Origin: Clostridia bacterium
Lineage (GTDB): Bacteria; Bacillota; Clostridia; Lachnospirales; Cellulosilyticaceae
Assembly (NCBI GenBank): GCA_029239755.1
Contig: JARBUI010000022.1
Location: 1-55,190 of the forward strand
Direction: 5' to 3'
DNA length: 55,190 nt
The position numbers and the translations under genes were made by a program. This document shows, piece by piece, positions 42,911-52,411 of this stretch (within the stretch, counting starts at the first letter, position 1; each line of letters starts with the position of its first letter). Below the pieces are notes generated by a model, which made no database searches, was not told where the DNA came from, and saw nothing but the letters and a program-made list of their open reading frames with translations.

Positions 42911-44272
42911 CTATTTACATTTTTTCTCATATCTCTTTTTACAATACTCAATCAGAACTTGCTTTTCATTCATGGATGGTTTTTCAATGACATATTGAAG
43001 AGCTGCTTCAAGAAGTTCCCCTATGAAAGGCCCCTTTGGAATACCGCATTCAACCAAATCCTGCCCCGTTATGGCTAACATAGCTTTATTGTAGCATTCT
43101 CCTTTTTTAATAATCTCTTCTTTTATTATCTTCTGCTGCTCAATCATTTCTAACTTAGGCTTTAATTTTACTGGATTTTGCGCTTTGACATCTGCTAGCT
43201 GTACAAGCATTAATTGATCAAATAAATCTGGTCCAATGTGACTTAATACTTTCTTTATACTTACCTTAGAAACATGACTTTTAAGATGATAATCGTGATA
43301 CTGAATAAGAAGGCATACATCACGTATGGTATGATTATCCAGCCTAAGAGTCTTGAGTACCTTTTGAGCTACTTTCACAGACACCTCTGCATGATCATAA
43401 AAGTGATCTATTCCTTTTTTATCTGTAGTACGTGTATCAACTTTTCCTATATCATGTAAAAATAATGTTAACCTTAAGAGTCTGTCTTGTGGTGTGTTTT
43501 CCATAGCAGCAATGGTATGATAGGCTACATTATAAATATGATGCGGATGATTTTGGGGCATGTGATAGGCTCTTATAAATTCTGGAACAATATAGTCAAG
43601 AAGACCTAAATCATAAAGTTTATGAATATACGCTGCATTAGGAGAGAGACATATTTTAATAAATTCATCTCTGATCCGTTCTTTACTAATATGATCTAAT
43701 AAATCTTTACAATTTTCTATCCCTATTAATGTATTTTCCTCAATTACAAACCCTAATTGAGCTGAAAATCTAATAGCTCTAAGTATCCTTAGGGCATCTT
43801 CTCTAAAACGCTCTTCGGCATCTCGTACCGAACGAATACATTTATTCTTTATATCTTCTCTGCCGCTATAAGGATCAATGAACCCTCTATTAGGATGATA
43901 AGCTATGGCATTCATTGTAAAATCTCTTCTGGATAAGTCTAATGTAATATCATCTACAAAACTAACACTTTGGGGTCTTCTAAAATCTTTATACTCTCCT
44001 TCAATGCGGTATGTAGTTACTTCATAATGCTCTTTATTTAAAACCACCGTAACTGTCCCATGCTGCAGCCCTGTATCATAAGTTCTGTTAAATATTTTTT
44101 TTATACTTTCAGGCTCTGCAGAAGTTGTAATATCCCAGTCATTTGGAGTTCTTTGCATGAGCATGTCTCGTACGCAGCCCCCTACAACATAAGCCTCATA
44201 TCCTGCATTTTCAATTGCATTTATAATTTCTAGTACATTCTTAGGTATCTTTTCATTGTAATGTGCTGACAT
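42911..44272 (-). CDS. cca: CCA tRNA nucleotidyltransferase
   Basis: A 453-residue enzyme that adds or repairs the 3' CCA end of tRNA. The class II nucleotidyltransferase head has VVGGCVRDMLM (30-40) and DWDITT (the catalytic Asp pair), then RRDFTMNAIAY and RFREDALRILRAIRFSAQLGF in the neck. A C-terminal HD domain (about 235-360; HHIYNVAYHTIAA, FLHDIGK) is typical of the longer bacterial form. AGAGG precedes the ATG. Confidence 0.93.
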   Translation of the reverse strand: MSAHYNEKIPKNVLEIINAIENAGYEAYVVGGCVRDMLMQRTPNDWDITTSAEPESIKKIFNRTYDTGLQHGTVTVVLNKEHYEVTTYRIEGEYKDFRRPQSVSFVDDITLDLSRRDFTMNAIAYHPNRGFIDPYSGREDIKNKCIRSVRDAEERFREDALRILRAIRFSAQLGFVIEENTLIGIENCKDLLDHISKERIRDEFIKICLSPNAAYIHKLYDLGLLDYIVPEFIRAYHMPQNHPHHIYNVAYHTIAAMENTPQDRLLRLTLFLHDIGKVDTRTTDKKGIDHFYDHAEVSVKVAQKVLKTLRLDNHTIRDVCLLIQYHDYHLKSHVSKVSIKKVLSHIGPDLFDQLMLVQLADVKAQNPVKLKPKLEMIEQQKIIKEEIIKKGECYNKAMLAITGQDLVECGIPKGPFIGELLEAALQYVIEKPSMNEKQVLIEYCKKRYEKKCK

Positions 44273-44369
44273 GTTTAAATCCTCTTTCTCTTAAAACTCC
44301 CACATTTTCTTTCTATCTATTATATACCCATTCCTATTATAACCCTATACAATTTTTCTTAAAATAAAA

Positions 44370-45974
44370 CTATCTATTAACATAAATATCTGATAACTCT
44401 ATTTTTGTATTGCGATCTTTGTATTTTAACAATACCCTCTTATTCTCTCTTCCTATTTTATTATCTATAGTATAAATAGGAAAATAGAGAATAAACTCAG
44501 TTCCTATTCCTTGTTTGCTAATAACTTCGATTCTTCCATTATGAAGGCCTACAAGTGCCTTTACCAATGTAAGTCCCATGCCGCTTCCCTCTACATTTCT
44601 AATAAATGATTTATCGGCTTGCATAAACCTTTCGAAAATATATGGCAGCATCTCAGAACTTATGCCAATCCCTGTATCTTTTACCGAGATAACTACATCA
44701 TTTTGTTTCTTATTGATATTCACGATTATACTGCCGCCTCTTTTGTTATATTTAATAGCATTAGATAATAGGTTAAGGATAATCCTTTCATACTGATCTT
44801 GATCAAGTGCTATTTCTAATTCTTCAACTTCTGTATCAAATAAGACTTCTATATTACTATATTTCGCATATTTAACCGTAGATAATGTAATGTCTTCTGT
44901 TAATTCTACTATATTACAATTATACAAGTTAAGTTTTAAATTACCGCTGTCTATCATAATAGAATCTATAATGTTATTAACCAGCCTAATAAGCCTGTAG
45001 GAATTTTGCTTAAGGACTTTAACCGATTTTGGAAGTATTCTTCTTATATCTTCCTCCTTATTTTGAGCCTGTTCTAAAAGTGTTGAACTGCTTAGCATAA
45101 GGTTAATAGGCGTCTTAAACTCATGAGATAGATTTGCAAATAATTCATTTCTAATTCTCTCTCTTTCTCTGCTTGCATATAAGATTTTTTTATGTGAGAT
45201 ATCCTGAATAAGTATAATAATGCTTTCATTACCAGTATCTTTATTATCAGTAACTATTGTAAGTTCTACATCTTTAATTTCATTAACCAGTGTTCTGATA
45301 CGTGTTTCAATACACCTAGAAGATGTCTCTATAAGATCAAAATCAATGTTTCCTAGAAATAATTCCTTTAACTTATTATAAGTTATTTCTTCTTTACTAG
45401 ATGCACCTAAAAAATTAATACCAACCTGATTTATAAATTTTAATACTCCGTCTTCTATCAAAATAACAGTATTAGGTATTCCCATTAGTAAATTTTTATA
45501 CCTCTCCTTAGATGCTCTTAAAAGATCTTCTGTTTTTTGCTTCTTTAATTTATTTACTATAAATGCTATTATGACAAAAATGAGAAATACAATAATATGT
45601 AGTAAAAAGATTATTACTCGGGTTTTATTTATTGCTTTTCCTTGAACTGCCTCATGTTTAACTTCTATATTAATACTTCTCTCACTCTTACCACTTAACA
45701 TCTTAGCTCCTAACCTAGTTTTGCTAAAATCATAAATGATTTTACTATTCCAGCCAATGTTCTGTATATAATACTTAATCTCTCTCATCTCTTTTTTAAT
45801 AGTACTAGCTATACCTGCTATTTGATCCTGTAAGTAAAAATTATTTACAGACTGCGATTTTACTATAAAAACATTTTTAGAGATAATATATTCAGATGCA
45901 CTATATTTGTTATATGCAAATACTAAAAACAAACTAATAATCGTTAATAATACTAACTCCTTATACCTATTCAT
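44370..45974 (-). CDS. Membrane sensor histidine kinase with PAS domain, orphan
   Basis: A 534-residue kinase. Two membrane helices (about 7-24 and 119-140) bracket an extracytoplasmic sensor region (about 25-118). A PAS domain (about 155-262), a HisKA domain with His284 in NLSHEFKTPINLM and an ATPase domain (NLLSNAIKYN, DTGIGISSEMLPYIFERF, GSGMGLTLVKALV) follow. No response regulator lies nearby, so the partner is elsewhere. Sporulation phosphorelay kinases of Clostridia share this layout, which makes a Spo0A kinase one candidate (inference). Confidence 0.85.
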   Translation of the reverse strand: MNRYKELVLLTIISLFLVFAYNKYSASEYIISKNVFIVKSQSVNNFYLQDQIAGIASTIKKEMREIKYYIQNIGWNSKIIYDFSKTRLGAKMLSGKSERSINIEVKHEAVQGKAINKTRVIIFLLHIIVFLIFVIIAFIVNKLKKQKTEDLLRASKERYKNLLMGIPNTVILIEDGVLKFINQVGINFLGASSKEEITYNKLKELFLGNIDFDLIETSSRCIETRIRTLVNEIKDVELTIVTDNKDTGNESIIILIQDISHKKILYASRERERIRNELFANLSHEFKTPINLMLSSSTLLEQAQNKEEDIRRILPKSVKVLKQNSYRLIRLVNNIIDSIMIDSGNLKLNLYNCNIVELTEDITLSTVKYAKYSNIEVLFDTEVEELEIALDQDQYERIILNLLSNAIKYNKRGGSIIVNINKKQNDVVISVKDTGIGISSEMLPYIFERFMQADKSFIRNVEGSGMGLTLVKALVGLHNGRIEVISKQGIGTEFILYFPIYTIDNKIGRENKRVLLKYKDRNTKIELSDIYVNR

Positions 45975-46110
45975 ACTTCCCCCAAGAATAAATTTTTTCT
46001 ATTTTTCCCCCATTCATTCTATTACTTATTTTCAATTTATTCAAACATTATTTTCAATTTTTCTGATATTTTTGTAATATGTTACATATTTTCCCATAGC
46101 GTTTAAAACT

Positions 46111-46566
46111 CTACTCAACTATTGTCGCTGGGTGAATTGTTGTGAACATAAAATCTGCGCTTTCTCCCTCTATTTCAACATTAATTTGTACATTTCCCTT
46201 TCCTTGAAAGCTGAATCCTACTTCGTATGTACCTAATTTCTTAGGCTTAAGTGTTTTACTCTCAATAATAGTATTCTTAGTTAATAAGGCTTCTTTAACC
46301 CCCTGAACAGCTGTTATCTGAATATCCTTTTTTAAGTTGATACTCTCCGCTCCTATATTAGTAATATTAAGCTTAAAATTGACTGATGTGACTTCCTTAC
46401 TTCCATTACCTAATTCAGTGCTAAAGCTTAACACTTGTACTTTAATCGCTTTATGCATAACATCTCCTGCAGATAGTTCATATATAGACTTAGACTCATT
46501 ACTGCATCCTGCAAATGTAAGTAGTGTACATATAAGCATAGATAAAACAGATACCTTTCTAACCAT
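46111..46566 (-). CDS. Lipoprotein of unknown function
   Basis: A 151-residue protein with a lipoprotein signal (lipobox TFAGC, Cys about 21) and a beta-sandwich-like domain (about 45-150, VNFKLNITNIG...LGTYEVGFSFQGKG), similar in layout to DUF4352-type or extracellular telokin-like proteins. The start ATG 46566 follows TTGGAG; the GTG nine bases upstream is part of that site. No pathway can be assigned. Confidence 0.7.
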   Translation of the reverse strand: MVRKVSVLSMLICTLLTFAGCSNESKSIYELSAGDVMHKAIKVQVLSFSTELGNGSKEVTSVNFKLNITNIGAESINLKKDIQITAVQGVKEALLTKNTIIESKTLKPKKLGTYEVGFSFQGKGNVQINVEIEGESADFMFTTIHPATIVE

Positions 46567-46675
46567 CTTCTTCACTCCAATATACTTAATTATTGAGCCA
46601 ATTATTTCTTTCTCTATTTAGTATCCAGCTTTATTTGATTCTCATACATTACTTTAGGACTACTGATAAAATGTA

Positions 46676-46735
46676 AAAGGGACGGTTCTTTAAAATGCAT
46701 GGTATATACCATGCATTTTAAAGAACCGTCCCTTT
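46676..46735. repeat. Perfect 60-bp palindrome, REP-like, after metQ
   Basis: The arms 46676-46705 and 46706-46735 are exact reverse complements, from AAAGGGACGGTTCTTT at the end to GGTAT at the centre. It lies 23 bases after metQ; on the minus strand TTTT follows the stem, so it can terminate the SAM-regulated operon. GGGACGGTTC ends of this kind recall REP sequences of RAYT transposases (impression, not tested). Confidence 0.85.
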
Positions 46736-46757
46736 GTTTAGCTAGAAGTTTAAAACT

Positions 46758-47681
46758 TTATTTACCCCATTTAGTTTTGTACCAATCTGGTTTTTGGAAA
46801 CCGCTGAATAAGTATTCTTCACTTTCTATTACATTTTTAAATGCCTCTGACTCTACTACTTCTTTAATATCTTTTACAAATTGTGCATCAAGATCTGAGT
46901 TTTTAACAGCAATGAGATTTTTGTATTCTTCTGTAAGCTGTTCTGTGTAAAGAGCTGTTCTAAGATCAATACCTGCTGCAATTGCATAATTTCCTGGTAT
47001 AGCGGCTAAATCAGAACTTTCAAGCGTTCTTGGAAGCTGAGCTGCTTCTACTGGTGTAATCTTAAGGTTAAGAGGGTTCTCTGTAACATTTTTTTCTGAG
47101 AAAGTAGCTTTATCAGCATTTTCATCTATCTTTAATAGTCCTGCTTTCTGTGCTTGTTTGAGTGCGCGAGTTAAATTAGTTACATCATTTGGAATCGTTA
47201 AAGTACTGCCTTCTTTTAATTCCTCAAGACTCTTAATGTTTTTTGAATAAAAAGCAAGTGCTGCTGTAGGGATATTGATAACATGTGTAATCTCTAAATT
47301 ATGTTCTTTTGCAAAGTTTTCAAGATAAACTCTATGTTGAAAGATGTTAACATCTATTTCCCCATTTGCAAGTGCTAGGTTAGGCTGTACATAATCGCTG
47401 AATTCTTTGATTTCAACTGTATAGCCTTTTGCTTCTAAGCTAGGTTTAATTGCGTATTTTGCCATATCCCCATAAGGCCCTGGGGCTGCTCCAAAGATAA
47501 TGGTTTTCTTATCGCTTGATCCCGCAGATGCTTCTGTGTCTGCTGCTGGTGCTTCCTCTTTAGCTGATTCCGTAACTGCTGGTTCCTTTTCAGTAGTCTC
47601 AGTCTTTTGAGCCCCACAACCTGTTAAGATACTTGCACCTAATACTACTGCACTTAATACTAATGATAATTTCTTTTTCAT
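46758..47681 (-). CDS. metQ: Methionine ABC importer, substrate-binding lipoprotein
   Basis: A 307-residue NLPA/MetQ lipoprotein. It has the lipobox LTGC (Cys22), a Glu/Ala/Thr-rich linker (about 25-60) and then the ligand domain with FGAAPGPYGDMAKYAIKP, DVNIFQHRVYLENFAKE and AIPGNYAIAAG, all typical for methionine or methionine-sulfoxide binding. ATG 47681 follows AAGGAG. Last gene of the SAM-I controlled operon, 73 bases after metI. The substrate could also be a methionine derivative. Confidence 0.92.
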   Translation of the reverse strand: MKKKLSLVLSAVVLGASILTGCGAQKTETTEKEPAVTESAKEEAPAADTEASAGSSDKKTIIFGAAPGPYGDMAKYAIKPSLEAKGYTVEIKEFSDYVQPNLALANGEIDVNIFQHRVYLENFAKEHNLEITHVINIPTAALAFYSKNIKSLEELKEGSTLTIPNDVTNLTRALKQAQKAGLLKIDENADKATFSEKNVTENPLNLKITPVEAAQLPRTLESSDLAAIPGNYAIAAGIDLRTALYTEQLTEEYKNLIAVKNSDLDAQFVKDIKEVVESEAFKNVIESEEYLFSGFQKPDWYKTKWGK

Positions 47682-47753
47682 TTTCTTCACTCCTTAAATT
47701 TTATTTTTTGTATTTAATATTCGCTCGTTTTAGGAGAGATAAGATATAGGTTT

Positions 47754-48410
47754 TTACTTTTTAGTAAGGACATTAGCTAGTTTTTCGCCAGAAATCTGTA
47801 TAAGCTGAACGACAACAACTAATAAAATAACTGTTATAAACATAACATCCGTTTGATATCTATAGTAGCCAAATCGAATAGCTAAATCTCCTATGCCTCC
47901 TCCGCCAACAGTCCCTGCCATAGCTGAAAATCCAATAATACTAATAAGGGTTACTGTAATAGCTCTTATAATACCTGGAAGGGCTTCTACCAGAAGTACA
48001 TCGCAAATAATATCTTTAACTCCTGCTCCCATTGCTAAAGATGCTTCTATTACACCTTTATCTACCTCCGCAAAAGCTCCTTCAATCAGTCTTGCTAAAA
48101 AGGCTATGGACGCCACTGTAAGCGGAACTGCTGCTGCTTTAGGTCCTATTGTTGTTCCAACAAGCATGCTGGTAACAGGCACTAGAAGTACTAATAAAAT
48201 AACAAAGGGTATAGATCTGATAACATTGACAAAAAAGCCTGCAATAACATTTATTATCTTGTTTTTGTATAAAAGAGGCGTTGAAGTAATGTATAAAATA
48301 AGTCCCAAGATAAGTCCTGCAATAATAGCGAATACAATTGCAATACCAACCATCTGCAGCGTTTCTCTGCTTGCTACCCACAATGCTTCTATTAGTTCAG
48401 ATGTATTCAT
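47754..48410 (-). CDS. metI: Methionine ABC importer, permease
   Basis: A 218-residue permease with five membrane helices and the EAA loop VIEASLAMGAGVKDIICDVLLVEALPG (about 120-146). VGGGGIGDLAIRFGYYRYQ is a MetI landmark. Its start overlaps the metN stop by four bases. It completes a MetNIQ methionine importer. Confidence 0.94.
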   Translation of the reverse strand: MNTSELIEALWVASRETLQMVGIAIVFAIIAGLILGLILYITSTPLLYKNKIINVIAGFFVNVIRSIPFVILLVLLVPVTSMLVGTTIGPKAAAVPLTVASIAFLARLIEGAFAEVDKGVIEASLAMGAGVKDIICDVLLVEALPGIIRAITVTLISIIGFSAMAGTVGGGGIGDLAIRFGYYRYQTDVMFITVILLVVVVQLIQISGEKLANVLTKK

Positions 48411-49426
48411 ACGGCTTCACGCTCCTTATCTTCTAATACTTCGATTTCTTCAACATTTGCTTTTAAATACAAAAGTGCCTCGCTAACTTGTTCTTCACTT
48501 CCTTCTATACTAACTACTAAAGTACCAATAGGTTTATACTGAATATATTCTATCTTGCCATGCAAAATATTAAGAACCACATTATACTTTTTGTTAGTGT
48601 AGGCAATAACAGGCTCTATACTCTTTTCTCCTTTATAAGTAAGTGTCAAAATTTTACCTTTTGTATCTTTTATAATTTGGCTAGGTATCGTTACATTGCT
48701 TTTAACAAGATTTTTAGTAACAGCATCCTTAGGATTTGCAAAGATCTCATAGGCTTCATTAATTTCTATGATTTTACCGTCGCTCATGACTGCAACCTTA
48801 TGAAAAAGTTCTTTCGCAACTTCTAACTGATGAGTAATAAAGACAATTGTTATCCCCAGCTTGCGATTAATATCCTTCAAAATATCCACAATTTCCTCAG
48901 TTGTATGCACATCCAGTGCAGATGTGGCCTCATCACACAGTAAAATCTTTGGATTTGCAGCAAGTGCTCTTGCAATTCCTACACGCTGTTTTTGACCTCC
49001 GCTAAGGCTGGCTGGATAAACATCTTTTTTATCTTCCAAGCCTACAAGTGCCAAAAGCGCCTTAACACGTTCATCCCTTTTGTCCTTAGGATAGTTTTGA
49101 ACCTTGAGGGCAAACTCAATGTTTTTTCCAACGGTCTTTCTTGAAATAAGATTAAAGTGCTGAAAAATCATTCCTATTTTTTTTCTTACCTCTCTAATAC
49201 CGCTAGACTTTAGTTTTGTAATATCCTCGCCATCAATAATAACTTCTCCGCTTGTAGGCTTTTGGAGACCATTTAATGTACGTACAAGTGTACTTTTCCC
49301 AGCTCCGCTTCCCCCTACAATACCAAAGATTTCTCCTTTTGCAATATGCAGCGAAACATCTTTTACGGCTGCTAATTCACTTGTTTTATGTTTAAAGGTT
49401 ACATTTACATTTTGCAGTGTAATCAC
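48407..49426 (-). CDS. metN: Methionine ABC importer, ATPase
   Basis: A 339-residue ATPase with Walker A GGSGAGKST, signature SLSGGQKQR, Walker B LLCDEATSALD and a C-terminal NIL domain (about 265-335), which in MetN binds methionine and inhibits transport when the cell is full. I chose GTG 49426 because AAAGGAG precedes it and MetN proteins begin with VITLQNV-like residues; longer upstream reading overlaps porB. The gap to the beta-subunit gene is 17 bases, so it belongs to the same operon. Confidence 0.92.
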   Translation of the reverse strand: MITLQNVNVTFKHKTSELAAVKDVSLHIAKGEIFGIVGGSGAGKSTLVRTLNGLQKPTSGEVIIDGEDITKLKSSGIREVRKKIGMIFQHFNLISRKTVGKNIEFALKVQNYPKDKRDERVKALLALVGLEDKKDVYPASLSGGQKQRVGIARALAANPKILLCDEATSALDVHTTEEIVDILKDINRKLGITIVFITHQLEVAKELFHKVAVMSDGKIIEINEAYEIFANPKDAVTKNLVKSNVTIPSQIIKDTKGKILTLTYKGEKSIEPVIAYTNKKYNVVLNILHGKIEYIQYKPIGTLVVSIEGSEEQVSEALLYLKANVEEIEVLEDKEREAV

Positions 49427-49443
49427 ATGGCCCACTCCTTTCC

Positions 49444-50340
49444 TTACTGTGCTTTCTTCCTTAATGACTTCCACTTTTTGTCTCTCTGACAGCCAATGGC
49501 CACAATATCTTCGTCCGTTAAGTGTTTAAAACGGTTTTGTTTTTTAAGGTATTCTTTCACACTAGTAAACTCTTTTACATCTCTATTAAGTGTATACTCT
49601 CCGTCTTCATACTCAGCTAGATACCAAAGACCGCAGTCTATTGCTTCTTTAGCAATGGCTACAGTGTCACTGCTTTCAACTCCCCAGCCTGTTGGGCAAG
49701 GTGCTGCCACATGAATGTAAGATGTACCTTGCATCTTACTTGCCTTTTCTACTTTTCTTATGTAGTCAGGAATATTTCCTATGCTTGCAGTTGCAGCATA
49801 AGCAATATTGTGAGCTGTGACAATATCAAACATATCCTTTTTCACACTGGTACTGCCGCGGCCATAAGTACCGCCGTGGATGCGGTCCCCAGCTGGTGTC
49901 GTTGTGGTTTTCGCGCCATAAGGAGTAAGTGAACTTTTCTGAACACCAGTATTCATATAGGCCTCATTGTCATAGCATATATAAATGATCTTGTCCCCTC
50001 TATCAATTGCTCCTGATAAAGCCTGAAGTCCAATGTCTGCTGTACCGCCGTCTCCGGCAAAGCCTACTACATTCACATCCTTAAGTCCAAGTGCCTTTGC
50101 TCCTACATAAAGTCCCGAAAGCATAGCTCCTGTACTAGCAAAAGGTGAGATGAGAGCATTAACACCAAAGCAAAGCTGCGGATAGACAAAGCCAACCGCG
50201 GACATACAGCCTGCTGGTAATACAACTAAGGTATTTTTCCCTAGCACTTTCAGCGCAAGTCTTACAGCAATACTTCCGCCGCAGCCCGCACAGCCTTTAT
50301 GACCATAGAAATATTCTTCTTGTTCTAGTTTAGTCTTCAT
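49444..50340 (-). CDS. 2-oxoacid:ferredoxin oxidoreductase, beta subunit (TPP-binding)
   Basis: A 298-residue catalytic subunit with Cys17, Cys20 and Cys45 (GCAGCGG, PAGC) plus a later Cys in APCPTG for the cluster next to TPP. The TPP motif is GDGGTADIGLQALSGA (97-112) and NEAYMNTG (125-132). The four-subunit enzyme joins 2-oxoacid, CoA and oxidised ferredoxin to acyl-CoA and CO2, or runs backward. The start overlaps the alpha stop. Its sequence is nearest to pyruvate/2-ketoisovalerate types; the operon points to a methionine-related 2-oxoacid. Confidence 0.9.
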   Translation of the reverse strand: MKTKLEQEEYFYGHKGCAGCGGSIAVRLALKVLGKNTLVVLPAGCMSAVGFVYPQLCFGVNALISPFASTGAMLSGLYVGAKALGLKDVNVVGFAGDGGTADIGLQALSGAIDRGDKIIYICYDNEAYMNTGVQKSSLTPYGAKTTTTPAGDRIHGGTYGRGSTSVKKDMFDIVTAHNIAYAATASIGNIPDYIRKVEKASKMQGTSYIHVAAPCPTGWGVESSDTVAIAKEAIDCGLWYLAEYEDGEYTLNRDVKEFTSVKEYLKKQNRFKHLTDEDIVAIGCQRDKKWKSLRKKAQ

Positions 50341-51532
50341 CCTTTGGCACCTCCACTCCTACAAATCTCACTGCTTGTGATTTTACAGCACTGACCTTAC
50401 TCTTATTCTCCGTATCATTAAGCTCTTTATAAATGTGAACGATCTCTTCTCTCGCAATATTCTTGCCTCCAAGGCCTGCTACATAATTGATGAGCTGCAC
50501 ATCACACTCTCTTAAAGCTGCTGATACGTTTGTAAATACAGTTCCTTGATATCCAAATGAAATATCTTTCTCTAATACGCCTATAACCTTAGCAGCCTTC
50601 GTATAGGCTCTTATTTCCTCATCTGGAAAAGGCCTCATATAACGCACCTTTAGAACACCAACTTTCTGACCCTCGGATCTAAGCTCTTCAACCACATCTC
50701 TGACAAGTCCTGTGATACTTCCAAGTGTAATAATAATATAGTCTGCATCGTCACACTTATAAGCATCTACAAGGCCGCCATATCCTCTGGTTGTGACAGC
50801 TTCGTATTTTTTATCAATCTCTTCTATAACACTCTTAGCATTTTCTATAGCTTTGTGCTGCTGATACTTGAACCCTATGTTGTGTTCTGGCGAAGAAGAG
50901 AAGAAGAGATTTTTAGGTTCATTAATATCCATCTTATTAGCAAATTCAAACTTTGGTAAAAATGTCTCTACTTGCTCGGATGTTGGAATTTCTATACACT
51001 CATAGGTGTGAGTTAAAATAAAGCCATCTAAGTTAACCATAACGGGTGTTAAAACGTCTGGATGCTCTGCAATAGCGTAGGCTTGAAGCATCATATCCAA
51101 ACTCTCCTGCGCATCTTCTACGTAAACTTGTATCCAGCCACTGTCAAGTAAGGATAAAGAATCTCTCTGATCTCCAAATATGCTCCAGGGAAGAGCTACT
51201 GATCTATTGGCGTTCATCATAACCAGCGGTACTCTTCCGCCGCTTGCATAATGTAATACTTCAGCCATATATAAAAGTCCTTGTGATGAAGTTGCCGTAA
51301 AGGTTCTAGCCCCTAAAACGCTAGCTCCCATAACAGCTGCAAGTGCCGAATGCTCTGACTCAACATACATGTATTCTGACTCAAGTTCTCCCGATTCTAC
51401 CATCTCTGCAAGTCTCTCAACAACAATTGTCTGAGGGGTAATAGGATAAGCAGCAATAACATGAGGTTTTGCTAGTTTTACACCAATAGCAACCGCTTCA
51501 TCTCCTGATACAAACTTTTTAGTTGGTTCCAT
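50330..51532 (-). CDS. 2-oxoacid:ferredoxin oxidoreductase, alpha subunit
   Basis: A 400-residue subunit with the N-terminal domain AAYPITPQTIVVERLAE (about 27-43) and YVESEHSALAAVMGAS, which hold the TPP-binding partner site, and a C-terminal transketolase-like domain (about 235-330). I chose ATG 51532 because GGGAGG precedes it and the delta gene ends one base before. Longer upstream reading would overlap the delta subunit. With gamma, delta and beta it forms the oxidoreductase. Confidence 0.9.
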   Translation of the reverse strand: MEPTKKFVSGDEAVAIGVKLAKPHVIAAYPITPQTIVVERLAEMVESGELESEYMYVESEHSALAAVMGASVLGARTFTATSSQGLLYMAEVLHYASGGRVPLVMMNANRSVALPWSIFGDQRDSLSLLDSGWIQVYVEDAQESLDMMLQAYAIAEHPDVLTPVMVNLDGFILTHTYECIEIPTSEQVETFLPKFEFANKMDINEPKNLFFSSSPEHNIGFKYQQHKAIENAKSVIEEIDKKYEAVTTRGYGGLVDAYKCDDADYIIITLGSITGLVRDVVEELRSEGQKVGVLKVRYMRPFPDEEIRAYTKAAKVIGVLEKDISFGYQGTVFTNVSAALRECDVQLINYVAGLGGKNIAREEIVHIYKELNDTENKSKVSAVKSQAVRFVGVEVPKDED

Positions 51533-51533
51533 G

Positions 51534-51833
51534 TTATTTTTCCTCCCTCTCCATGATGATACATTTCTTCCTGCATTCTTTAGCACAAATGCCGCAGCCT
51601 TTACAAAATCTATAGTCAATTTTCATTTTTTTATCTTCCTGGTAAATAACGCCCTCCGGGCAGACTAGATAACACCAATTACAGAGACTGCACGTTTTTT
51701 CATCAATAATTGGGGCTTCATTTCTCCACCCTTCCATAGTCTCAGTAAGCTGCATTGCCTTGCCGTATGTACCACATGGTAGATCCTTAATTGAAGAAAT
51801 TTTAAAGGTTTTATCTACTTTACGTCTAGACAT
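51534..51833 (-). CDS. 2-oxoacid:ferredoxin oxidoreductase, delta subunit (2x 4Fe-4S)
   Basis: A 99-residue ferredoxin-like subunit with two 4Fe-4S motifs, CSLCNWCYLVCPE (Cys48, 51, 54, 58) and CKGCGICAKEC (Cys77, 80, 83, 87). It passes electrons between the TPP site cluster and external ferredoxin. It overlaps the gamma gene by eight bases. Confidence 0.93.
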   Translation of the reverse strand: MSRRKVDKTFKISSIKDLPCGTYGKAMQLTETMEGWRNEAPIIDEKTCSLCNWCYLVCPEGVIYQEDKKMKIDYRFCKGCGICAKECRKKCIIMEREEK

Positions 51834-52368
51834 GAGCCTCCCCTCCTATCTTTGCTGCAATATACTGCACAAGCTTCTGGTTCTTAACAGCAACTCTGTG
51901 GGACAGGTCTTCATTTATAGCGCTTATTAAGCTTTCTATAGAAACTATATTTGTATAACAGACAAGTACTGCCAGCATGGCTGTATTTGTAATAGGTGCT
52001 CCTAAAAATTCAGTTGCTACGTGAGAGGCTTCAAAAGTAATGATTTTATCATCTTCATACTTTGCATCCTGTGCACTATTAATAATAACTTTACCGCCTT
52101 CTTTAAGCTTAAGAAGCAGTGCATCTGTATATAAGCTTTCATCTAATATAACAATATAATCACTTTTACTGCTTTGGCTTCTGTCTCTAATGGGTTCATC
52201 ACTGATCTTAGTATAGGCAAATACCGGTGCGCCTCTTCGTTCTGGTCCAAAGCTTGGGAAACTTAAACTATGTTTTTTTTCATGTAGACTGGCTGCAGCT
52301 CCTAAAATTCTTGATGAGGTAAATGCACCCTGCCCTCCTCTGCCCAAAAATGTAATTTCCAGCATCAT
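51826..52368 (-). CDS. 2-oxoacid:ferredoxin oxidoreductase, gamma subunit
   Basis: A 180-residue subunit with GRGGQGAFTSSRILG (9-23), the start of all PorG-type domains, and FGPERRGAPVFAYTKIS, a landmark for CoA-binding in this subunit. Order gamma-delta-alpha-beta is that of the archaeal/Thermotoga pyruvate and branched-chain enzymes. AAGGAGG precedes the ATG; gene follows the aminotransferase by 43 bases. Confidence 0.92.
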   Translation of the reverse strand: MMLEITFLGRGGQGAFTSSRILGAAASLHEKKHSLSFPSFGPERRGAPVFAYTKISDEPIRDRSQSSKSDYIVILDESLYTDALLLKLKEGGKVIINSAQDAKYEDDKIITFEASHVATEFLGAPITNTAMLAVLVCYTNIVSIESLISAINEDLSHRVAVKNQKLVQYIAAKIGGEAHV

Positions 52369-52411
52369 TCATGCCTCCTTATTTTAATATTAAATATGCT
52401 TCTATCTTTGA

